Positions 1-5,119 of a stretch of 6,017 nt of DNA are shown here, one piece after another. The DNA is taken from assembly GCA_900317795.1 (NCBI GenBank), contig ONIF01000216.1, forward strand, positions 1-6,017, read 5' to 3'. Each line of letters starts with the position of its first letter. Position 1 is the first letter of the stretch. Origin of the DNA: an uncultured Eubacteriales bacterium. GTDB lineage: Bacteria > Bacillota > Clostridia > Oscillospirales > Acutalibacteraceae. The notes beneath the pieces are model-generated. The model had not been told where the DNA came from and did no database searches. It saw only the letters and a list, made by a program, of their open reading frames with translations. Position numbers and translations under genes: made by a program.

Positions 1-3000
1 TCATATCGGGTACAGACTACTCCGTAAAATACACAAACAACATAAATGCAGGAACCGCAAAAGTCACTGTAACAGGTACGGGCAATTATAAAGACTCTGC
101 ATACATAAACTTTGCAATAACCCCTAAAAATATTTCGGGAATGACATTTAATGTCGAGCCTCAGACAATGACATACAACGGTACGGCTCAAAAACCGAAT
201 GTATCTGTTGCCGATTCTGATAAAACACTTGTCAAAGATACAGATTATACAGTATCGGTATCAAACAATATAAACGCAGGTACAGCAAATATTTCTTTCA
301 AAGGAAAAAACAATTATACCGGAACTGTAAAAAAGACCTTTGTTATATCTCCGAAGTCTGTAAAAACACTGACAATAAAACTCAGCAGTACACAGTACAC
401 ATATGACGGAAAACCTAAGCTCCCTACAGTCACAATAACAGACGGAACAGAAACTCTTTCACAGGATACCGATTATACTATAAGCTATAAAAATAACACA
501 AACGCAGGCACAGCCTCAGTTATAATAACAGGTACCGGCAATTACAACAGCACTGTAACTAAAAGCTTTACAATAGCCTCACAGACACAGCAGGAACTGA
601 ACGGGCGCATGGTAACTATAAACCCGTCAAACTTTGTATATGATCATAAAGTACACAGACCCTATGTAAAGGTTATTGATGGAAAGACCACGCTGAAAGA
701 AGAAACTGATTATACAATTTCATACACAGGCACCGTAAATGCCGGACAGGGTAATGTCATAGTAAAAGGCATCGGAAAATATACCGGCACTGTAACAAAA
801 ACTTTTACTATATCTGCAAAATCCGTTCAGGGAATTCAGGTATCTGCGGAAAAAAATTCGTATATTGCAACAGGCTCGGCAATCAGACCTGCAGTCAGCG
901 TAAAAGACGGAAAGTATGATCTTGTAAGAGGAACCGACTATGCTGTAAGTTATTCAGACAATAAAAACACAGGCATCGGAAAGATCACTATATCCGGAAA
1001 GAATAACTACAAGGATGAAACCTGTGTATATTTTGCAATAGTAAATCCTAAGAATGATTTTGAATTCGGAAAAGATAACTGGGGCTTTATAAATGCATCA
1101 TATAACGGTGATTTCAAGAATATTTCATATAAAAACATGATAAACGATGATTACAAAAAAATACTCAAATCAAATCTTTCAAATTCCGAATATCAGACTA
1201 TATTTTTGGGAGACGGAAAAGAAAGCCCGTGGCTGTCAAGCACATTCAGCGGTGCATGTCACGGAATGTCAGCTCTTGCATGGCTTTCGGAAGCAGGATT
1301 TATAAATTATTCTGATTATAAGAAAAATGCATCTTCACTTTATGATCTTGACAGACCCTCAGATAATATAAAAATCAGCTCTCTTATAACCTATTATCAG
1401 ATGCTGCAAGCAAAAGATGTTACTCAGCAGCAGTACAGAACAATACCAAACAAGAGCAATAAAGAAAATATAGAGAAAATAATAAATCTTCTCAAAGCAG
1501 GAAATAATGTTCTGATAGGATACAAGCAAAAAGATTACGGCGGCCATTCGGTACTTGCTTACGGATATGAAGAAGGTATAAGCCGCACAATAAACGGTAT
1601 AACATATAACGGCCGTATAAAAGTATATGATCCGAATTTCAAGGGATACAACAGCTTTGCAGACATATACTTCAACTCAAAATACAATTATAACTGGTTT
1701 ATTCGTGATCACGGAGCAAACGGCATATCATCAAGCCAGTTTGGCGCAAGATTAAATTATATAAGCGCAGATATCGGAGAAATAAATGAAGGCGGAATAC
1801 TTTCATTAAAAAATGATAATTCAAAAAATAAATTTGTTGCACGTATAGATGCACCGAAAATATCAAATAACCGTTCGATATCAAAGGTTGCCGAAACCGC
1901 AAGCGGCTCATACATGAATTATGCATCAGATGATATAATAGAGGACTATTCCTTTATGAATGCAGGAGATTCGGCAGGAACAATAGGATATAATCTTTAT
2001 GATCCTGATGCATCATACAAAGTCGAGCAGGATGATCCAAATAAGCTTTCACTGATGATCGATTATGAAAAATGCAATTTTTCTGCATACTCTGCATCGG
2101 GAAGATCTGTTATATTCGATAAGAAAGGCTATATAATCCTTGAAAGCAATTCCTCGGAATTTCAGCTTGCTATGACATGGGACAACGATTATCCTACACA
2201 GTGGTTCACGATACAGGTATCAGGCGATGATGTAAACGAAGCATCACTTCTCAGAAAAAACAATGGTTATATACTCAAAGCCGACAATCTGAAAAATATA
2301 AAGATACGCATGAACAACAAGGAAGAATCAGTATCGGCAAGCTTTACGACAAAATATAAGTCAGCATATATCTATGAAACAGATGATAACAAAATAGGAG
2401 TAAAGGTAGATACTGACGGCAACGGAACACACGAAACAAAGATAAATACTGTGGAAATACTTGAGAATCTTTCTTCTATCTCAAATGATGAGATAATCAC
2501 AGGTGACAGCATAACGATAAATGTAGATGCATCGGGCGGAAAAGGAAACTATAATTATGCGGTGTGGTACAGGAGATCAGCAGATACATCATGGAAAACA
2601 AAACAGAGCTACAGCGCAAATTCAACTATCACTTTCAAGCCTGCATATACCGGTGAATATGAGATAAGCGTAGGAGTACGCGATGGAAGCGGAAAGGTAA
2701 CAAAAAAGTATTTCACGCTAAAAGTAAATGAGGTTCTTCAGAACATCTCGACCATATCATCAAAAAGCATCAAATTTGGTTCGTCAGTGACGATAAACGC
2801 CAAAGGATACGGCGGACTTGGAAACTATAAATACGGTGTATGGTACAAAAGAGACGGCGAAGATACATGGAAGACCAAACAGGACTACAGCGATAAATCA
2901 AAAATAACTTTCAAGCCTGCCGCAGCTGTAAAGTACTATGTTCGTGTAAAGGTAAAAGACGAAAGAAAAACCACAGTAACAAAAACATTCACACTTACTG

Positions 3001-3008
3001 TAAAATAA
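1..3008 (+). CDS. Large exported multidomain protein: MBG-type Ig-like repeats, cysteine peptidase-like domain, two Y_Y_Y-like repeats (5' end missing)
   Basis: The frame is open from base 3 to the TAA at 3006-3008, so the start lies outside the window; ATG 141 is internal, because a complete repeat tail (GTDYSVKYTNNINAG) precedes it. Repeats of about 70 residues, with the signature DYT(I/V)SY.NN.NAGTA...GTGNY..TVTK.FTI, occupy about 3-125 (partial), 141-350, 357-578, 609-818 and 829-1047. They resemble MBG/Big-type surface domains. A papain- or C39-like domain follows at about 1060-1770: Cys (codon 1257) in GACHGMSALAW, His (codon 1545) in GGHSVLAYG, and Asp/Asn (codons 1629, 1635) in KVYDPN. 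Next is a beta-rich region of unknown role ending in DTDGNGTHE (2409-2435), which resembles a calcium loop. Two repeats with GG.GNY.Y.VWY and TFKPA (about 2460-2733 and 2734-3005) match the Y_Y_Y type. The protein is probably secreted or surface-bound; no dockerin, sortase motif or C-terminal membrane helix is seen. Peptidase activity is inferred, and the substrate is unknown. Confidence 0.93.
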   Translation, partial: ISGTDYSVKYTNNINAGTAKVTVTGTGNYKDSAYINFAITPKNISGMTFNVEPQTMTYNGTAQKPNVSVADSDKTLVKDTDYTVSVSNNINAGTANISFKGKNNYTGTVKKTFVISPKSVKTLTIKLSSTQYTYDGKPKLPTVTITDGTETLSQDTDYTISYKNNTNAGTASVIITGTGNYNSTVTKSFTIASQTQQELNGRMVTINPSNFVYDHKVHRPYVKVIDGKTTLKEETDYTISYTGTVNAGQGNVIVKGIGKYTGTVTKTFTISAKSVQGIQVSAEKNSYIATGSAIRPAVSVKDGKYDLVRGTDYAVSYSDNKNTGIGKITISGKNNYKDETCVYFAIVNPKNDFEFGKDNWGFINASYNGDFKNISYKNMINDDYKKILKSNLSNSEYQTIFLGDGKESPWLSSTFSGACHGMSALAWLSEAGFINYSDYKKNASSLYDLDRPSDNIKISSLITYYQMLQAKDVTQQQYRTIPNKSNKENIEKIINLLKAGNNVLIGYKQKDYGGHSVLAYGYEEGISRTINGITYNGRIKVYDPNFKGYNSFADIYFNSKYNYNWFIRDHGANGISSSQFGARLNYISADIGEINEGGILSLKNDNSKNKFVARIDAPKISNNRSISKVAETASGSYMNYASDDIIEDYSFMNAGDSAGTIGYNLYDPDASYKVEQDDPNKLSLMIDYEKCNFSAYSASGRSVIFDKKGYIILESNSSEFQLAMTWDNDYPTQWFTIQVSGDDVNEASLLRKNNGYILKADNLKNIKIRMNNKEESVSASFTTKYKSAYIYETDDNKIGVKVDTDGNGTHETKINTVEILENLSSISNDEIITGDSITINVDASGGKGNYNYAVWYRRSADTSWKTKQSYSANSTITFKPAYTGEYEISVGVRDGSGKVTKKYFTLKVNEVLQNISTISSKSIKFGSSVTINAKGYGGLGNYKYGVWYKRDGEDTWKTKQDYSDKSKITFKPAAAVKYYVRVKVKDERKTTVTKTFTLTVK
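1060..1770 (+). other. Papain/C39-like cysteine peptidase-type domain inside the large exported protein
   Basis: The Cys, His and Asp/Asn order and spacing fit a papain-like fold. The Cys (1257-1259) lies in a small-residue helix start, SGACHGMSALAWLSEAG. The His (1545-1547) follows GG and precedes a hydrophobic strand, SVLAYGYE. An acidic or amide residue (Asp 1629-1631 or Asn 1635-1637) follows on the next strand, IKVYDPN. About 95 residues separate Cys from His, as is usual for C39-like and BtrH-like folds. An alternative is a non-peptidase member of the same fold, such as a transglutaminase or acyltransferase. The domain limits are approximate. Confidence 0.6.
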
Positions 3009-3042
3009 AAGTATCAAAATAAACGTTATATCGAACAGTATC

Positions 3043-3081
3043 AAAAATTCCCTCTGAACGGCATGTTCAGGGGGAATTTTT
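3043..3081 (+). terminator. Rho-independent terminator of the large exported protein gene
   Basis: A 17-bp stem has left arm 3043-3059 and right arm 3065-3081, with a five-base loop (ggcat) and a single G-U wobble. The right arm ends in a five-T run, and the left arm starts with the matching five-A run. It begins 34 bases after the stop codon at 3008. The A-run/T-run symmetry means it could also stop transcription coming from the right. Confidence 0.9.
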
Positions 3082-3130
3082 CAGTATCATATTAAACGAA
3101 TGTTTAATATGATACTGAACGGCAGTTCAG
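3080..3130. repeat. Perfect 18-bp inverted repeat overlapping the terminator, with a competing third hairpin
   Basis: Arms 3080-3097 and 3102-3119 are perfectly complementary around a four-base GAAT loop. The left arm reuses the last two bases of the terminator T-run. A further small hairpin, CTGAAC (3115-3120) with GTTCAG (3125-3130), shares bases with the right arm, so the two cannot form together. The same CTGAAC/GTTCAG pair makes the top of the terminator stem (3054-3059 and 3065-3070). It could be a backup terminator, a protein site or a remnant of a small mobile repeat; the sequence does not decide. Confidence 0.75.
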
Positions 3131-3266
3131 CCGGAACGTTGGTGTAAAATAATTACGGAGATTTTTTCAATAACTAAAAATCGCGTGAATAAACTTCCCC
3201 ATGATTATCAGAGCGGAGCGCAGCGAGCGAAAACGCGAATTGACTGCGGAGGCAATCCGGAACTGA
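3131..3266. other. Intergenic stretch without a gene
   Basis: No start with a plausible ribosome site, no long open frame and no RNA gene was recognised here. The only notable part is a GC-rich run of near-pentamer units at 3211-3229 (GAGCG GAGCG CAGCG AGCG), which stands out from the AT-rich surroundings. Confidence 0.6.
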
Positions 3267-3313
3267 TTACTTGACAAATCATATGAAAATGGTAAAATAT
3301 ATTTAGCAAGTAA
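3267..3313. repeat. Imperfect 13-bp inverted repeat framing a promoter
   Basis: TTACTTGACAAAT (3267-3279) is the inverted copy of ATTTAGCAAGTAA (3301-3313) except at two adjacent positions. The 21-base interior holds a -10 box, and the left arm holds its -35. The layout parallels the inverted repeat around the tnpB promoter at 5001-5037. It may be one end of an IS605-type element or an operator; this is inference. Confidence 0.55.
3271..3298 (+). promoter_or_regulatory. Sigma-A-type promoter with extended -10
   Basis: TTGACA (3271-3276) is a perfect -35. TAAAAT (3293-3298) follows after 16 bases, and TGG just before it (3290-3292) makes an extended -10. Transcription would begin near 3305 and run through the stem-loop at 3351-3372 toward the transposase remnant. 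No real coding sequence starts for about 200 bases, so the product may be a short untranslated RNA or read-through into the insertion sequence. If the tnpB element once extended here, this promoter would point antisense to its 3' end. Confidence 0.7.
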
Positions 3314-3350
3314 CATAAATTTTTTAAAAGAAGTGAAAACATGTCAACTA

Positions 3351-3372
3351 CTACGACTTAAAGAAGTCATAG
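3351..3372. repeat. Stem-loop in non-coding region left of the IS481-like element
   Basis: CTACGACTT (3351-3359) pairs with AAGTCATAG (3364-3372) around a four-base loop with one G-U pair. It can be enclosed by a weaker outer pairing of GCAAG (3306-3310) with CTTGC (3373-3377). A second small hairpin, TGTA/TACA, follows at 3393-3404. Without a T-run it is not a terminator. It could be part of a structured RNA, for example the guide-RNA end of a TnpB element, but no conserved family was recognised. Confidence 0.55.
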
Positions 3373-3411
3373 CTTGCAAATGTCCGGTGGTGTGTAGGTT
3401 TACAATTGATA

Positions 3412-3464
3412 TGTTACAGTTAGCAAAAAAAGATAGCAAATAGGAAGAACCTGTGTTACAGTTA
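3412..3464 (+). repeat. Direct repeat TGTTACAGTTA at the left end of the insertion sequence
   Basis: An identical 11-base word occurs at 3412-3422 and 3454-3464, 42 bases apart. Both copies contain the core of the terminal repeat, TGTTACA. They may be two transposase binding sites at the left end, or one may mark the true end and the other an older boundary. Confidence 0.6.
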
Positions 3465-3507
3465 ATTTGCTACAAAAAACAACAACAAAGGAGACTCCTA
3501 TTTGCTA
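3434..3507 (+). promoter_or_regulatory. 12-bp inverted repeat reaching the transposase start codon
   Basis: TAGCAAATAGGA (3434-3445) is perfectly complementary to TCCTATTTGCTA (3496-3507). The right arm fills the gap between the ribosome site AAAGGAG (3487-3493) and the start ATG (3507), and includes the A of the ATG. In a transcript entering from outside, the two arms would pair and hide the start region. Several insertion sequences use this arrangement to prevent activation by read-through. The role here is inferred from position. Confidence 0.55.
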
Positions 3508-4420
3508 TGAATACTGTAACACAAAAGATGAAGTTTCGTCAATCCCTGATTAAATATTCAATGAAACATGGTGTAACAAAGGCTGCAATCAAATACGATG
3601 TTACTCGTCAGTACATTTACTTCTGGAAAAGAAGATATGACGGAACACTTCAATCTCTTGCCGATCGGTCACACAGACCGGCACATCATCCAAATGAACA
3701 CACAGAGGAAGAAATAAAGCTGATAAAGGATATGAGAAGAAGAAACCCTCACGCCGGACTGGTGGTGTTCTGGGTAAAGCTGCGATTAAGAGGATATAAA
3801 AGAAGCATAACAGGACTTTACCGTATGCTCCGGAAACTCGGGGAGCCTCGTTAGACACCTCCGAACCCCAAATACATACCTAAGCCCTATGATAAGATGC
3901 TCTATCCAGGGCAGCGAGTGCAGGTTGACGTAAAAGTCGTCCCTACCGCTTGTATTGTAGGTGATGCCAAGGGCGAACGGTTTTATCAGTACACAGCCAT
4001 TGACGAATACTCTCGTTTCAGATATATTGAGGCTTTCAGAGAGCAAAACACCTATTCATCAAAAGTTTTTCTGAGTGTGTACAGACCGATAATGGCTTTG
4101 AGTTTACCAAGAAGTTTAGCGGCAGCAAGAAGCCAAAAGATATGACGCTCTTTGAGGTATACCTCAAAGAGAAAGGAATAAGACACAAGCTCATCAGACC
4201 CTACACTCCAAGACATAATGGCAAGGTAGAACGCTCACATAGAAAAGATAATGAATACTTCTATGCAACACACTCTTTCTACTCATTTAACGATTTTGAA
4301 AAGCAATTAGCTGTTCACAGCAGGAAATACAATAACTTTCCTATACGACCTCTTAAATGGAAATCTCCTCGTGAGGTTATCAATCACTTTTTAGAAACAG
4401 GCGAAGTTGATGCTATTTAA
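3507..4420 (+). pseudogene. IS481-like DDE transposase, broken by a nonsense codon and a frameshift
   Basis: The start is ATG 3507, with AAAGGAG at 3487-3493, a long spacing of 13 bases. The N-terminus (3507-3850) has a helix-turn-helix region (VTKAAIKYDVTRQYIYFW) and continues through HTEEEIKLIKDMRRRNPHAG and GYKRSITGLYRMLRKLG. An in-frame TAG at 3852-3854 then interrupts it. The same frame goes on as TPPNPKYIPKPYDKMLYPGQ, with the first catalytic Asp (codon 3927) in VQVDVK and then AIDEYSRFRYIEAF. After VFL (near 4070) the frame must change to recover ECVQTDNGFEF, with the second Asp at 4088. The linker normally between these motifs is missing, so a deletion that is not a multiple of three is likely. 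The final Glu (codon 4229) lies in HNGKVERSHR, and the stop is 4418-4420. It cannot make an intact enzyme without suppression and frameshifting. An IS3-like orfB was considered, but the single-ORF layout favours IS481. Confidence 0.85.
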
Positions 4421-4986
4421 AAAAATGTGTAACACATCATTGACAAACCAACAGTTATATGACAGACATCATCTGCAGTGCACTCTTTGACATCATAGCT
4501 GACAGGAATATGCAGATAATACTTATTATCACGGCAAACAAGCTTTGCCGTGCCGAATTGATAAGTATCTTTATTAAAATACTTTTCAAACGGTTTGTTG
4601 CAATAAGATAAACGCAAACGACCTTCAAGCGTATTGACAGAGAAACAGTTATTTGTCAGAGAGTAATCTCTGTTCCAGACAAGTTCGTACTGCAGCTTTT
4701 TAAAGACGGGCTTTATCCAGTCCTTCTGATTTGTAAGAACAGTCTTGTAGCGGGCGATAACAGTTTTAATAACAGACTGAGCCATCTGAGAACGTAAAGC
4801 AAACTTCTCTCTTAACTGATAATATAACACTTTGCTAAGCGACCCCTGCTTCAGATCATGCGTATTGAAGATATACGCTGAAACATAATTGCAAGCTTCA
4901 CGGTAAGCAGTCATTGTAGAGAAAAAAAGAGCTTCATCTTCAGCTTTTGTCTTGAGCTTCAGTCTGATCGTTATCGTTTGCTGCAT
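4417..4986 (-). pseudogene. tnpB: IS605-type TnpB (RNA-guided endonuclease), N-terminal half only
   Basis: The start is ATG at 4986-4984, preceded by a strong ribosome site. The protein begins MQQTITIRLKLKTKAEDEAL and continues with ACNYVSAYIF, LREKFALRSQMAQSVIKTVI, RDYSLTNNCFSV, GRLRLSY and KYYLHIPVSYDV. This is the usual course of the TnpB N-terminal wedge/recognition region of about 180 residues. It ends at DVCHITVGL, where family members enter RuvC motif I (VGVDRGIN-like). The last residues, MMCYTFF, come from the inverted end of the IS481-like element, and the stop is at 4419-4417. All RuvC catalytic residues and the C-terminal four-Cys zinc finger are absent, so it cannot cut DNA. Full TnpB proteins are usually around 400 residues; this frame gives 189. 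No tnpA partner is in the window. Confidence 0.85.
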
Positions 4987-4992
4987 TTAAAT

Positions 4993-5003
4993 TCACCACC
5001 TTT
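4993..5003 (-). promoter_or_regulatory. Ribosome binding site of the tnpB remnant
   Basis: Read on the minus strand this is AAAGGTGGTGA, close to the ideal anti-16S sequence. The AAAGGTGG core ends nine bases before the ATG at 4986-4984. It fixes the start of the tnpB frame and shows that the initiation region is intact although the rest of the gene is lost. Confidence 0.8.
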
Positions 5004-5042
5004 CACTAATGATATTATAACATATTTGTTAGTGAAAATTAA
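5001..5042 (-). promoter_or_regulatory. Promoter of the tnpB remnant, framed by a 9-bp inverted repeat
   Basis: On the minus strand a perfect TATAAT (plus positions 5014-5019) lies 17 bases from a weak -35, TTAATT (5037-5042). TTTCACTAA (5001-5009) and its perfect inverted copy TTAGTGAAA (5029-5037) enclose the -10 with a 19-base interior. This is probably the left end of the former tnpB element, although IS200/IS605 end hairpins usually have smaller loops. It could also act as an operator. Confidence 0.6.
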
Positions 5043-5068
5043 GTAAAAATATTATAAGAAAGGAAGAA

Positions 5069-5112
5069 CTGCAATTCCTCACTCACTTATAGAAGTGAGT
5101 AAGGAATTGCAG
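5069..5112 (+). promoter_or_regulatory. Long hairpin in the leader of the downstream surface-protein gene
   Basis: Arms 5069-5088 and 5093-5112 form a 20-bp stem with one C-A mismatch and a four-base ATAG loop. The right arm ends with the AG of the ribosome site AGGA (5111-5114), five bases before the ATG at 5120. In the transcript the hairpin would partly cover that site. On the minus strand the stem is followed by a T-rich run (TTCTTCCTTTCTT), so it could instead or also be a terminator for antisense transcription. Confidence 0.75.
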
Positions 5113-5119
5113 GAAAACG

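Larger units (their letters stand above)
3408..4438 (+). mobile_element. IS481-like insertion sequence, inactivated
   Basis: The element carries one long DDE transposase gene, as in the IS481 family. Candidate terminal inverted repeats are GATATGTTACA (3408-3418) and the inverted TGTAACACATC (4428-4438), matching at 10 of 11 positions. Just outside both ends is ATT (3405-3407 and 4439-4441), a possible short target duplication. The left end is not settled: a second TGTGTTACA at 3452-3460 matches the right end at nine of nine bases and would give a shorter element, 3452-4436. The longer version is preferred because it includes the whole hairpin at 3434-3507. The right end lies in the tnpB remnant. 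Confidence 0.65.

Noticed and set aside
1359..1926. Minus-strand open frames inside the large exported protein gene
   Set aside because: They lie opposite the conserved peptidase-like domain, lack ribosome sites and encode no recognisable protein.
2409..2435. DTDGNGTHE as a dockerin calcium-binding repeat
   Set aside because: Only one loop is present, without the paired helix segments of a dockerin, and it is followed by Y_Y_Y-like repeats. It is noted only as a possible calcium loop.
3341..3361. Mini-ORF ATG...TAA encoding MSTTTT downstream of the promoter at 3271
   Set aside because: Six codons with only a weak ribosome site (GAAGTG), and the end overlaps the stem-loop. There is no evidence that it is translated, although a leader peptide cannot be excluded.
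3453..3506. An upstream extension of the transposase start, for example an ATG at 3453
   Set aside because: No ATG is present at 3453 (the bases are GTG) and no ribosome site precedes it. It would place coding sequence across the TGTTACAGTTA repeat. ATG 3507 matches the start of the conserved region and has AAAGGAG upstream.
3405..4443. ATTGA as a five-base target duplication of the IS481-like element
   Set aside because: ATTGA does occur at 3405-3409 and 4439-4443, but the last two bases on the left overlap the best terminal repeat match. Only ATT is compatible with symmetrical ends, so no firm duplication is claimed.
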